From positions 6,610,501 to 6,674,500 of the forward strand of contig NZ_LT629796.1 of the NCBI RefSeq assembly GCF_900106065.1: a DNA stretch of 64,000 bases. The letters run 5' to 3'. This DNA is from Pseudomonas mandelii (GTDB lineage Bacteria; Pseudomonadota; Gammaproteobacteria; Pseudomonadales; Pseudomonadaceae). How positions within the stretch are numbered: position 1 is the stretch's first letter; each line of letters opens with the position of its first letter. Shown one piece after another: positions 42,052 through 50,392 of the stretch. Under the pieces are notes generated by a model. It worked only from the letters and a program-made list of their open reading frames with translations. It ran no database searches and was not told the origin of the DNA. The position numbers and the translations under genes are program-made.

Positions 42052-42987
42052 ATGAACCAGCCCACACCGATCTCCTGTCAGCAGCAAGTCATCCCCCACT
42101 GGCGCCAGAAGATGCCGCTGCCGCTGCTCGAGGCGGCTTTGATTCTGACCTGGAGTTCCGGATTCGTCGGCGCGCGATTCTCGATGGACTATGCGCCCCC
42201 CTTGTTGGTGGTGTTTTGGCGCTGCGTCGTGGTCACGCTGATCCTGTTTCCTTTCGTCGCCAGGCAATTGCGGCAAACCTCCCCTGCCGTGTTGCTGAAA
42301 AACGCCGGCATCGGTCTTCTGGCCATGGCCGGCTATCTGGCCGGCGTCATCCAAGGCATAGCCCTGGGCGTACCGGCGGGCCTTGCCGCGGTGTTCGCCA
42401 ACCTGCTGCCGATGGCGGTCGCATTGCTGGCCGCTGGCGTGCTGGGGCAAAAACTGGCCTGGCAAGTCTGGACAGGGCTGGGCATCGGCCTGGTTGGGGT
42501 TGGGGTGGTGACGCTTGGCGCGCTGGCCTGGGGTAGCGCGCCCCTCTGGGCGTATGGCCTGCCGGTGCTCGGTACGCTTTCGCTCGCCATCGCGACACTC
42601 TGGCAGAAGCATCTGCACGCCTCTGAATCGCTGGACCTGCTGCCCAACCTGTGGCTGCAATGTTGCGTGTCGAGTTTTGCATTCGCCCTGATCGAGGGCA
42701 CGCAAGGTAGCCTGGCGCCGATACCCGGCATGGGGTTTGCGCTGAGCGTACTGTGGACGGTGGGATTGTCTACGTTAGGCGGCTACGGGCTTTATTGGGT
42801 CTGCCTGCGCCGGGCGACAGCCACACGAGTGGCCAGCGTCTTGTACCTGAGCCCGCCCGTCACGATGCTTTGGGCCTGGGCCATGTTCAACGAACCGTTG
42901 TCATGGCAGATGGTGTCAGGCATGGCAGTGTCCGGGGTCGGCATCTGGATGGTGGTTCGGTCGGAGGCTCGGCAGGCTCGGCGGTAA
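42052..42987 (+). CDS. EamA/DMT-family exporter
   Basis: A 311-residue, ten-helix drug/metabolite transporter of the EamA family, made of two five-helix repeats (LLEAALILTWSSGFVGARFS, and the second half ending with SVLYLSPPVTMLWAWAMFNEPLS, the conserved EamA loop). Such proteins export amino acids or other small metabolites. Start ATG 42052; GTG 42046 is possible. Controlled by the divergent LysR gene, by position. Confidence 0.88.
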   Translation: MNQPTPISCQQQVIPHWRQKMPLPLLEAALILTWSSGFVGARFSMDYAPPLLVVFWRCVVVTLILFPFVARQLRQTSPAVLLKNAGIGLLAMAGYLAGVIQGIALGVPAGLAAVFANLLPMAVALLAAGVLGQKLAWQVWTGLGIGLVGVGVVTLGALAWGSAPLWAYGLPVLGTLSLAIATLWQKHLHASESLDLLPNLWLQCCVSSFAFALIEGTQGSLAPIPGMGFALSVLWTVGLSTLGGYGLYWVCLRRATATRVASVLYLSPPVTMLWAWAMFNEPLSWQMVSGMAVSGVGIWMVVRSEARQARR

Positions 42988-43061
42988 AAGCTGATGGATG
43001 TTTCGGGACAGAAGTTGCTCTTGCCGACAGACTGCAATCGGCTGTGGATTCAACCGGTCGA

Positions 43062-43103
43062 TGCAACACATCTAAATTCTGTGTAAGCAAAAGGAGTGTT
43101 GCA
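43062..43103. repeat. Inverted repeat, possible IS remnant
   Basis: TGCAACAC (43062-43069) and GTGTTGCA (43096-43103) are perfect arms 26 nt apart. The right arm is followed by AGATGG and a short open frame of 11 codons, as at the edge of some transposase genes. No transposase sequence is present. Interpretation is weak. Confidence 0.3.
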
Positions 43104-43168
43104 GATGGCCACGCTGGTTTACCAGCCCGGTATGACATGAAAATCCCGGTCTAGCGCTGGTTTTTAGA

Positions 43169-43720
43169 TTATGCGCGGGACTCGGAAGGAATGAGGAGGA
43201 CCAGATCAGTATCGCCTACGTCGACACCCGCTTGTGACAGCAGAGTAGTAACTTGGCCTCGGTGATGAGTCTGGTGGTTGAAGAAATGCATGACCAAGCC
43301 ATAAAAGCTCCTGTCAGCGGGGGTTCCTTTCATGCTTGTGTAATTGAGGGTGTAATCTAAATCCGCCTCTGTAATCGAGCGAGACCACTCGACAATCACC
43401 TGATCGAGCCAAACGCGATGTGCCGAAAGTTCTCGGATATTTGAGAGCAGTAACTGGTCGAGGCTTTTGGGGGCCGGGAGCTGTCGAATCGGCTCCAGAG
43501 CCAACTGATTCGCCGGGTGCCTGGCAAATCGCTTTAGCCAGATAGTGTCCCCGGCCACCAGGTGATTCAACGTCCCGAGAATAGAACCAAAGAATGCTTT
43601 CCTATCCACTGACAGCTCTTCATCTGTCAGACTTCTGGCCGCCTCATAAACCTTTGCGTTCATCCAATCGTTATAGATAGCCATCTGGCAGATATGGTCG
43701 GTGCGGCCCATCGTGTTCAT
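43169..43720 (-). CDS. DinB-family protein
   Basis: A 183-residue four-helix-bundle protein of the DinB/YfiT type. Metal-site histidines are placed as expected: LNHLVAGDTIWLKRF (near residue 52), and FFNHQTHHRGQVTTLL with HxxxH (near residues 148-152). Members bind a divalent metal and many act as thiol-dependent transferases. Start ATG 43720; ATG 43711 is also possible. It is a single gene. Confidence 0.88.
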   Translation of the reverse strand: MNTMGRTDHICQMAIYNDWMNAKVYEAARSLTDEELSVDRKAFFGSILGTLNHLVAGDTIWLKRFARHPANQLALEPIRQLPAPKSLDQLLLSNIRELSAHRVWLDQVIVEWSRSITEADLDYTLNYTSMKGTPADRSFYGLVMHFFNHQTHHRGQVTTLLSQAGVDVGDTDLVLLIPSESRA

Positions 43721-44109
43721 CCTTTGAGTGAATACTAGACAAGCGTTCCACGCTCATCTGGGGCCATTCTAGAGCAAGGCTTTTTGAATCGCCCTTGATT
43801 TCGTAGACACGTGACCGGCTATATCGGGTCGGTTGCTGCTGTTCGCGACAGGCAACTATCGGCCAACAGCAGCCGGTGAACGAAGCGATAGCTAATGAGT
43901 AGCTATGCTTGGTCTACTGCCGGAACTGATTGAGCAGATGGGGCTTTCCGACCATGGTGTATAACCCCCTTCAGCGGTCGCCCGACAGTCACAATGCCCG
44001 GTCTAGCCAGGCAAGATGACAGAGCAAGGAATGTAGTCGACCAAGCCCGTGAAGGTGTTATCACCCCACTTGAGGTCAACTTAGAGTTAGGCCCAAAGAG
44101 GAGTCCGCC
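43721..44109. other. Intergenic stretch, no gene seen
   Basis: About 390 bp without a convincing gene. It contains an inverted repeat, GCTGCTGTT (43835-43843) with AACAGCAGC (43865-43873), in a context (TCGGTTGCTG...CGCGACAGGC) that resembles dispersed intergenic repeats of pseudomonads as I recall them. The GAGG Shine-Dalgarno of the next gene ends the stretch. Confidence 0.5.
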
Positions 44110-44511
44110 ATGACCGTAGTCGATCGCCTCAGGTATTTGCGCGTCGTTCTAGTTTTGGCTGGCCTCGCGTGCCTTGCGCTCTACCCACTGATGTTGTGGC
44201 CATCCGGCTGGGCCTGGCACGTCGGTCACTCGGACTACCCGATGATGATCGTTGGCCTCTACGCCACACTTGGGGTGTTCTTGATCCTGGCCGCACGCGA
44301 CCCATTAGCCAATCTGAGCCTAATCTGGTTCACCGTATGGTCTAGCGCCGTTCACGGAGGAATCATGACCGTCCAGGCGCTCACCCAGCCGGGGCAAATG
44401 GGGCACTTGACAGGTGACGTGCCGGCGCTTTTCATCGTGGCGGTTGCCTTGGCCATCTTGACGCCCCGCTCGCAATTGGCCACTCAGCCCCGGACACACA
44501 ATGGGGTCTAA
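44110..44511 (+). CDS. DUF6632-like four-helix membrane protein
   Basis: A 133-residue integral membrane protein with four hydrophobic segments. It contains MMIVGLYATLGVFLILAARDPLANLSLIWFTVWSSAVHGGIM, a run typical of DUF6632 proteins. No catalytic motif is seen. Preceded by AGAGGAG. The family is uncharacterised and assignment is from memory. Confidence 0.72.
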   Translation: MTVVDRLRYLRVVLVLAGLACLALYPLMLWPSGWAWHVGHSDYPMMIVGLYATLGVFLILAARDPLANLSLIWFTVWSSAVHGGIMTVQALTQPGQMGHLTGDVPALFIVAVALAILTPRSQLATQPRTHNGV

Positions 44512-44597
44512 GAGCAGGTTTGACTGTCAGGATCGGGACGAAAATTGCGTTTCAGTAAATCAACCACGGGCGAGCTGTCGATACGTCAGATCTCAGC

Positions 44598-44999
44598 TCA
44601 TCCCGTGGTTTCTGGAAGCTTGGCGATCACCTTGATCTCGAACTGGTAACCGTAGAGCCACGTGACGCCGACGCCGGTCAGCGTCGGGTGCGGCGCATTA
44701 CCCCAGAACTCTGGCAGAACCTTCCAGATCGTCTCGAACTTTGATTCGGGATCGACGATGAAGACGGTGACGTCAATCACATCGTCGAAGGTGCAACCGG
44801 CAGCGCCCAGGATTGCATTCAAATTGTTGAACGCGAGTCGAACCTGGGCCTCCAGATCGGGTTCGGGCGAGCCGTCTTCGTTACTGCCGACTTGTCCCGA
44901 CACGAATAAGAAACCATTGGACTTGATAGCCGGCGAATAGCGATTGCGCTCATAAAGCGCCTGGCGTCCGGGTGGAAAAACAACATCACGCTGTGTCAT
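44598..44999 (-). CDS. RidA-family protein
   Basis: A 133-residue RidA/YjgF-type protein: VFPPGRQALYERNRYSPAIKSNGFLFVSGQVG at the N-terminus, then a trimer-forming core and YGYQFEIKVIAKLP at the end, where an Arg is common in true RidA enamine deaminases but Lys-type variants occur. It removes reactive enamine/imine intermediates or has drifted to another role. ATG 44999. Divergent from the LysR gene at 45142. Confidence 0.87.
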   Translation of the reverse strand: MTQRDVVFPPGRQALYERNRYSPAIKSNGFLFVSGQVGSNEDGSPEPDLEAQVRLAFNNLNAILGAAGCTFDDVIDVTVFIVDPESKFETIWKVLPEFWGNAPHPTLTGVGVTWLYGYQFEIKVIAKLPETTG

Positions 45000-45141
45000 A
45001 GGTGCCTCCATCAATGGGTCTAATCAGACCCGGAACAAACGATGTCGAGACTGTAAGGACTTGTGCCTGAGCGATAAACAAGCAACCGTAGCTATCACTG
45101 TTTGTGAAATCCAAACAATCTGATCGATAGCCGGGGCAGCA

Positions 45142-46068
45142 ATGGACCGTTTTGATGCAATGCAGGCATTTGCTCGAGTGGTGGAAGCGGGCAGCTTCAC
45201 CAAGGCAGCCGAAACACTGCACATGAGCAAGACCACCGTGACACAACTGGTCCAGCAGCTTGAGGCACGGTTGCGCGTCAAATTACTTAACCGCACGACT
45301 CGCAAAGTCAACGTCACCGCCGACGGTGCCGTTTATTACGAGCGAGTGCTCCAATTGCTGGCCGACATGGACGACGCCGAGACCAGCCTGTCCGGCGCCT
45401 CGACGCTGCCCAGGGGCCGGTTGCGAGTGGATGTGCCGAGCCCGCTGGCCAGCATGATTCTCGTACCCGCGTTGCCTGCGTTTTACGAGCGGTACCCAGA
45501 CATCCAGATCGACATGGGCGTCAGCGATCGTATCGTGGATATGATTGATGAGAACGTCGATTGCGTGGTGCGCGGCGGCGAGCTGACGGATCAGTCGTTG
45601 ATGGCCCGACGAGTAGGCGACCTCCAGCTTGGTGTTTTTGCAGCGCCCAGCTACCTGGCACGCGTCGGTACGCCTGCGCATCCGCGGGAGCTGGAAGATT
45701 CGCATCACCGTATCGTCGGTTTCCTGTGGGCGCGCACCGGCAAAGCCGTGCCCTATGCCCTGCACAACGACGTTGAGAGTGTCCGAATCAAAGGTCGCTA
45801 CGCGCTGGCAGTCGACGATGGCAATGCCTACCTCGCGGCCGGCCTTGCCGGACTGGGCGTGCTTTGGCTGCCAAAGTACATGTCCAAGACCTTCGAAGCA
45901 CGCGGCGAGTTAGTGCCCCTGTTCGAGAACTGGAAACTCGATCCGATGCCCATCTACGTGGCATTTCCGCCAAATCGGCATATCAGTATCAAACTGCGCG
46001 TGTTCATCGATTGGGTCGCTGAGCTGATGGCACACCATGCGCCGGTCAGCGACGGATATGACTCATGA
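45142..46068 (+). CDS. LysR-family regulator (AaeR/DmlR type)
   Basis: A 308-residue LysR protein with the start MDRFDAMQAFARVVEAGSFTKAAETLHMSKTTVTQLVQQLE typical of the DmlR/AaeR group and a standard effector domain (GRLRVDVPSPLASMILVPALPAFYERYPDI). Divergent from the RidA gene with a 142-bp gap, and likely its regulator. It also precedes a transporter remnant and the YkgB-type gene. Confidence 0.9.
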   Translation: MDRFDAMQAFARVVEAGSFTKAAETLHMSKTTVTQLVQQLEARLRVKLLNRTTRKVNVTADGAVYYERVLQLLADMDDAETSLSGASTLPRGRLRVDVPSPLASMILVPALPAFYERYPDIQIDMGVSDRIVDMIDENVDCVVRGGELTDQSLMARRVGDLQLGVFAAPSYLARVGTPAHPRELEDSHHRIVGFLWARTGKAVPYALHNDVESVRIKGRYALAVDDGNAYLAAGLAGLGVLWLPKYMSKTFEARGELVPLFENWKLDPMPIYVAFPPNRHISIKLRVFIDWVAELMAHHAPVSDGYDS

Positions 46069-46431
46069 ATACAGCGTTGGGGAATTCGCCATGGCGGTCG
46101 CTTTGTCCAAATGATCGCGGTGACGGCTCCCACCACAATCAGTGCAATGCCCCTCCGGCACCGAGGGCCCTGGTAAGTACAACAGCAGCCCCAGGCAGGT
46201 CGCGAAGATCATTTCCAGGGACAGCAACAGGCTGTCCAGTGTCATGGGCAGGCGTATGGACGCGATGGTCCAGCCGCCCTCCTCTTTTCAAGACCTGAAG
46301 TGAGTCAAGACGATCTGCACAGTTCTCAATACGTTCAGAAGCCAAGAGCGTGGAGTCAAAGGCAACACTGTGTCCACTCCCAACGTAAACCGCGCTGGGT
46401 TTGAATCCCCACATTATTGGAAGCCTGAATC
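46069..46431. other. Intergenic stretch with a transporter remnant
   Basis: About 360 bp with no intact gene. Its left half contains a degraded EamA-type fragment on the minus strand; its right half (about 46290-46430) shows nothing recognisable and holds the promoter of the DUF417 gene. Confidence 0.5.
46080..46290 (-). pseudogene. Remnant of an EamA-type transporter (C-terminal end)
   Basis: On the minus strand one frame reads WTIASIRLPMTLDSLLLSLEMIFATCLGLLLYL, close to the conserved LxSLEPxxAxLxGxLxLGE loop and helix of EamA/RhtA proteins. About 20 codons later another frame continues with ALIVVGAVTAIIWTKRPP, the usual last helix. A stop precedes the fragment, and a frameshift splits it. 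It appears to be the decayed end of an exporter gene. Confidence 0.4.
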
Positions 46432-46941
46432 ATGACTACCTTGAACAATGAGAACTGCAGAACGACCGGCGTCACTCAGAAAGTATCGCTCGGGGTTAGA
46501 ACCACGGCGATCGGGACCTACGGTGCTTACGTTGCTCTGGCCATCATTTACTTCTGGTTCGGCGGCATGAAGTTCACGCACTATGAAGCCGAGGGCCTGG
46601 TCCCGTTGGTAAGCAACAGCCCTTTCCTCGGTTGGGTCTACAACATTTTCAGTGTGGATACGTTCTCCAGTCTGCTCGGTATCCTGGAAGTCTCGATCGG
46701 TCTCCTTATTGCGGGGCGCCTGCTGTCACCCAAGCTTTCATTGATCGGGGGTGCGTTGTCTGCCGGATTGTTTTTCACGACCTTGAGCTTCATGTTGTCG
46801 ACACCTGGCGTGATTGAACCCGGCCTCGGTTTCCCGGCCATTTCGGTTGCACCTGGTCAGTTTCTCCTGAAGGATATCGGCTTGCTTGCCGCTTCGGTTT
46901 TCGTGGCCGGCCATTCTCTGACTGCACTGGAATCGCGTTGA
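46432..46941 (+). CDS. YkgB/DUF417 (RclC-like) membrane protein
   Basis: A 169-residue inner-membrane protein with four helices. The core FWFGGMKFTHYEAEGLVPLVSNSPFLGWVYNIF is the DUF417 signature. In E. coli the family member RclC (YkgB) belongs to the hypochlorous-acid stress regulon governed by RclR. Here an RclR-like AraC gene converges on it across a shared terminator, so a reactive-chlorine role is plausible. Confidence 0.85.
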   Translation: MTTLNNENCRTTGVTQKVSLGVRTTAIGTYGAYVALAIIYFWFGGMKFTHYEAEGLVPLVSNSPFLGWVYNIFSVDTFSSLLGILEVSIGLLIAGRLLSPKLSLIGGALSAGLFFTTLSFMLSTPGVIEPGLGFPAISVAPGQFLLKDIGLLAASVFVAGHSLTALESR

Positions 46942-46962
46942 ACCGATGATTTGTCCTCCAGG

Positions 46963-46997
46963 AATGGCCTGAAACCGCTCGAGGTTTTCAGGCCATT
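46963..46997. terminator. Bidirectional terminator between RclC-like and AraC genes
   Basis: AATGGCCTGAAA (46963-46974) pairs with TTTCAGGCCATT (46986-46997). A-rich and T-rich flanks serve both directions, and the stem includes the AraC stop codon (46988-46990). Confidence 0.8.
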
Positions 46998-47833
46998 TCG
47001 CTATCAGCCTCTCCTGCCGAATCCTTCATCCAGTCCCGGGGGCTGTAGCCCGTCTTGCGACGAAAAGCGCGGGCAAGCGCCGAAGGACTTTCATAACCGA
47101 CCTCGGCGGCGATCAGCGTGATCGGTCGCCCTTCACGCAGACGCTTTTGCGCCAGGCTGATACGCCAACTCAACAGATAATCGGCCGGTGTCTGCCCGAT
47201 GACGGCCCGGAAATGCACGGCATAGGCCGCGCGCGACATGTTTGACTCGCTCGCAAGCTCGGCAATCGACCAGGGACGATGCGGTGCGTTTTGAATCTGG
47301 ACCAGGGAGCGCGCCAATCGTGAATCGGCCAGCCCGGCCATCATTCCGGTGTGCAACTGGTGGTGGTCGAGCAGATGCCGAAACAACAGGATGATCAGCA
47401 ATTCGAACAAGCGATCCAGCGCAGCCTCCCTGCCGCAATGTCCGCCCGCCGCCTCAACGAACATCCATCTCAACGTGTCGGCCAGCATCGGTAGCTCATC
47501 CAGGGGCAGCACCAGCAGGTCGGGTAACGAAGCCGACAGCGGGTTATCGACCCCACCCTCGAACTCCATTGATGCGCACAGGAGTTGAGCCCCTTCGGGT
47601 TCATTGGCAAACAGTTGATGCCGGCGTGGTCGGGGCAGAAAAATCAGACTGGGCCGAGTCAGCAGCAAGTCCTTGCGATCGAGCCCCTGCAACGTGAGGG
47701 CACCGGCCTGAAGCAGGTGAATATGACCTCGCGTGTCAGCACCGTCGTAAGACGCCATGCCGCAAAGCTTGCCGTTGTAAAAGAGGTTGGCGCGCACGCC
47801 GAACTGCGACAACAGTGTAGACAAGCGATCCAT
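46988..47833 (-). CDS. AraC-family regulator, cupin type, RclR-like
   Basis: A 281-residue regulator. Residues 1-165 form a cupin_6-type sensor domain with Cys24 (GKLCGMAS) and Cys86 (LLCASMEF); residues 185-280 form the double AraC HTH (WSIAELASESNMSRAAYAVHF ... LIAAEVGYESPSALARAFRRKTGYSP). The two cysteines lie close to where RclR of E. coli has its HOCl-sensing Cys21 and Cys89, from memory. Start MDRLSTLL also resembles RclR. It converges on the RclC-like gene. Confidence 0.86.
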   Translation of the reverse strand: MDRLSTLLSQFGVRANLFYNGKLCGMASYDGADTRGHIHLLQAGALTLQGLDRKDLLLTRPSLIFLPRPRRHQLFANEPEGAQLLCASMEFEGGVDNPLSASLPDLLVLPLDELPMLADTLRWMFVEAAGGHCGREAALDRLFELLIILLFRHLLDHHQLHTGMMAGLADSRLARSLVQIQNAPHRPWSIAELASESNMSRAAYAVHFRAVIGQTPADYLLSWRISLAQKRLREGRPITLIAAEVGYESPSALARAFRRKTGYSPRDWMKDSAGEADSEMA

Positions 47834-48005
47834 GGGCGATCTCTGGGCGAGGTGTAGATACGAAATAGCATATCACCGAGGGGGTTGCGGTCCGATTGGG
47901 TCCTTTCCCCACGCGGCGGGCGCTCCAGGCGTTGTATGCTTGGCGCACCTGTGTGATACACAACACCTGATTGTGTGAGTCCTGAGTTCTGACGAGGTTT
48001 TGCTT

Positions 48006-48578
48006 ATGCCCCACTCCCCACGCATCCCGCAACTGCTGGCCTGCGCCCTGATCGGTTTATTCGCTGGCGGCGCACAGGCGAGCACGCCCTCCCCAGCGCC
48101 CGAGAGTTTGCAACCGCTGCTGGTGACGATGAATGAGCGACTGAACATTGGTGATTTGGTGGCGCTGGCCAAGTGGGACAGCGGCAAACCCATCCAGGAC
48201 AGTGCCCGAGAAGCGCAAGTCATTGCTAATGCCAGGAAGATGGCGGTTAAACGCAAACTGGACCCGGAACAGGTCGCCGAGTTGATCGCCGCACAGATCG
48301 AAGCCAACAAGCTCGTGCAGTACGGACTGCTCGCCAATTGGCGGGCGGCCGGCAAGGCGCCTGACACACCGCGGCCGGACCTTGCCAAACAGATCAGGCC
48401 CCAACTGGATGAGCTGCAAAACCGGCTGTTGCAGCAATACGCTGAGTTCGCGCCCTATCGCAAAGACCCGAACTGCCCCAACTGGCTGGGCGAGGCACGC
48501 GCCGGCCTGATCAAGGACCAACTGCATGGTCAGGCATTGATACGCGCGACCGGGGAGCTGTGTGTCGCCGATCAGTGA
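48006..48578 (+). CDS. Periplasmic chorismate mutase (AroQ-gamma type)
   Basis: A 190-residue exported chorismate mutase: signal peptide with HSPRIPQLLACALIGLFAGGAQAS, then an AroQ helical core (LLVTMNERLNIGDLVALAKWDSGKPIQDSARE, with Arg, Lys and Asp in expected places) and a C-terminal domain with a Cys pair (DPNCPNW ... GELCVADQ). It converts chorismate to prephenate outside the cytoplasm; the reason for secretion is not understood in this family. ATG 48006; TTG 48000 is in frame. Confidence 0.88.
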   Translation: MPHSPRIPQLLACALIGLFAGGAQASTPSPAPESLQPLLVTMNERLNIGDLVALAKWDSGKPIQDSAREAQVIANARKMAVKRKLDPEQVAELIAAQIEANKLVQYGLLANWRAAGKAPDTPRPDLAKQIRPQLDELQNRLLQQYAEFAPYRKDPNCPNWLGEARAGLIKDQLHGQALIRATGELCVADQ

Positions 48579-48653
48579 CAGGCCGACGGTAGTCTCGGGC
48601 AGCCATTGACTGCATCAATAGTCACCATTAACTCAATGAAGTTCTCTTAAAAA

Positions 48654-48700
48654 CTCCGGGGCGTAACATCGCCTCCATACCAAACAACTACACCCCGGAG
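48654..48700 (+). promoter_or_regulatory. Inverted repeat covering the ribosome-binding site (copy 2)
   Basis: CTCCGGGG (48654-48661) and CCCCGGAG (48693-48700), identical to 8696-8742. GGAG is again the Shine-Dalgarno, 9 nt before ATG 48710. Confidence 0.5.
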
Positions 48701-48709
48701 CACACCATC

Positions 48710-49189
48710 ATGAAACGCCAAATCCTTCTCAGCATCGCTTTCTCGGTTTTTGCAGTTAACGCTTTCGCCGCTACCTCTGCTCACCCGGTTGTCGCTGAAG
48801 GCGGCTCGGATCGTCTGATTGAAAGTCGCGTGGCTGAAGGTGGTTCGGATCGTTTGATCGAAAACCGCGTTGCTGAAGGTGGTTCCGACCGTCTGATTGA
48901 AAACCGCGTCGCCGAAGGTGGTTCCGACCGTCTGATCGAAAACCGCGTCGCTGAAGGTGGTTCCGACCGTCTGATTGAAAACCGCGTCGCCGAAGGTGGT
49001 TCCGACCGTCTGATCGAGAACCGCGTTGCTGAAGGTGGTTCCGACCGTCTCATCGAAAACCGCGTCGCTGAAGGTGGTTCCGACCGCCTGATTGAAAACC
49101 GCGTTGCTGAAGGTGGTTCCGACCGTCTGATCGAGAACCGCGTCGCCGAAGGTGGTTCCGACCGCCTGATTGAAAACCGCGTCGCCTGA
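48710..49189 (+). CDS. Secreted protein of ten 13-residue repeats (copy 2)
   Basis: A 159-residue paralogue of the protein at 8752-9153. The signal peptide is identical through residue 21 apart from a Thr/Ser change just after it (ATSAHPV), then ten units of VAEGGSDRLIENR (first ESR), then VA. About 110 bp of upstream DNA and the terminator design are shared as well, so the whole cassette has been duplicated. The unit number (10 against 8) and scattered silent differences show later independent expansion or contraction. Function unknown, as for copy 1. Confidence 0.85.
   Translation: MKRQILLSIAFSVFAVNAFAATSAHPVVAEGGSDRLIESRVAEGGSDRLIENRVAEGGSDRLIENRVAEGGSDRLIENRVAEGGSDRLIENRVAEGGSDRLIENRVAEGGSDRLIENRVAEGGSDRLIENRVAEGGSDRLIENRVAEGGSDRLIENRVA
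48791..49180 (+). repeat. Tandem repeat, 10 copies of a 39-bp unit
   Basis: Ten in-frame 39-bp units. Silent differences between units (GAAAACCGC/GAGAACCGC, GCTGAA/GCCGAA, CTGATC/CTGATT) recur in patterns suggesting internal duplication of pairs. Confidence 0.95.
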
Positions 49190-49217
49190 ATGAATGGCTT
49201 CACAGCGGTACCCATCA

Positions 49218-49247
49218 AAAAGCCCGGCCTGACCCGCCGGGCTTTTT
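49218..49247 (+). terminator. Rho-independent terminator of repeat-protein copy 2
   Basis: AGCCCGGC (49221-49228) pairs with GCCGGGCT (49236-49243), then TTTT. Same stem as the terminator of copy 1. Confidence 0.9.
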
Positions 49248-49387
49248 CGTGAGCTACTTTTAGTACATTCGCATAGCCGTCAGTCGATCTTCGCGGCACT
49301 ATCAGGGTCTTGCCGCAAGCCATCGGGCGACACTGCATGTGCAACACTGAAACGTTCTACAGAACAACAAAAATACAGGAGTTGAAA

Positions 49388-49816
49388 ATGTCTGAGCTGA
49401 ACCTGCACCCCAACGCCGCACACTCCCTGAAGCAATGGCACGACATGATCCGCAAGGGTGACTTGAGCGCCCTGCCGGAGTTGTTGGACCCACAGGCAGT
49501 ATTCCGCTCACCGATGGCCCACACGCCCTACCCGGGAGCGGCCGTGGTATCGATGATTCTCAACACGGTAGTCAACGTATTTGAGGATTTTGCCTATCAC
49601 CGGGAACTGTCGACGGCCGACGGCTTGAGCGTCGTCCTGGAGTTCAGCGCCAAAGTGAACGGTAAAGAGTTAAAGGGTATCGACATGATCCGCTTCAATG
49701 AACACGGAAAAATCGTCGAATTCGAGGTGATGGTTCGCCCATTCAGTGCCTTGCAAGCCTTGGGCGAGCAAATGGGACAACGACTTGGCGCTTTTCTGGC
49801 CGCCAGCAAAGCCTGA
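49388..49816 (+). CDS. SnoaL/NTF2-like protein
   Basis: A 142-residue NTF2-fold (SnoaL-like) protein: HSLKQWHDMIRKGDLSALPELLDPQAVFRSP forms the first helices and strand, followed by the curved sheet to IVEFEVMVRPFSALQALGEQMG. The family includes small isomerases, dehydratases and binding proteins; no catalytic residues are decisive here. AGGAG precedes ATG 49388. Confidence 0.85.
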   Translation: MSELNLHPNAAHSLKQWHDMIRKGDLSALPELLDPQAVFRSPMAHTPYPGAAVVSMILNTVVNVFEDFAYHRELSTADGLSVVLEFSAKVNGKELKGIDMIRFNEHGKIVEFEVMVRPFSALQALGEQMGQRLGAFLAASKA

Positions 49817-49925
49817 TTGCAAAGCATCGGTTGGGGCGCGGTGCTGCAGGGGGCCGACAGGCAACCCGAGCACCTCGCTCTATACCGGCTAATCACCCAT
49901 TGCAGTTCTTACGCAGGAGTTGGCA

Positions 49926-50378
49926 ATGAACTTCAGATGCTCACTTGCAACCCTAATGATCAGCGTAAGCCTTTTCGGCTGCGCCACTTCAACAGACCAT
50001 GGCGTGTCTGTCCCCTTGGTCGCCACCCGACAGAACACCGGCCAGATCGGCAACGTCACGCTGACAAGCTGGGAAAAACAGACCGGACTCAGCTTCTTCA
50101 TCACGGGAGCTCCCAGCGGAGCGACTTTGCCCTTGCGTCTCTACAGCTTCATCCATAAAGGCACCTGTCAGCAGCCCGGGCCAGTGGCCTTTGCAATGAA
50201 CGACAAGGTCAACACCCTGCGCGAACCTGTACGCGGCTGGTCGTTCTCAAGAAGTGCACCGATCGCCCTGCAAGACCTGCTTTCCAGCGAGTATTCCATC
50301 GTCGTGCGAACGGCTCCGGAGAGTGGCAACGTCGATATTTTTTGCGGTGACATCAAGCAGGGAGGCGCAGTGAAGTAG
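49926..50378 (+). CDS. Lipoprotein of unknown function
   Basis: A 150-residue protein with the signal and lipobox SVSLFGC (Cys19). The mature part is a beta-rich domain with FIHKGTCQQPGP and VDIFCGDI, whose two Cys may form a disulfide; the ordering resembles CHRD/superoxide-dismutase-like envelope domains but without metal ligands. AGGAG precedes ATG 49926. It ends 14 bp from the converging MarR gene. Confidence 0.7.
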   Translation: MNFRCSLATLMISVSLFGCATSTDHGVSVPLVATRQNTGQIGNVTLTSWEKQTGLSFFITGAPSGATLPLRLYSFIHKGTCQQPGPVAFAMNDKVNTLREPVRGWSFSRSAPIALQDLLSSEYSIVVRTAPESGNVDIFCGDIKQGGAVK

Positions 50379-50392
50379 CCATTCGAAACGGC

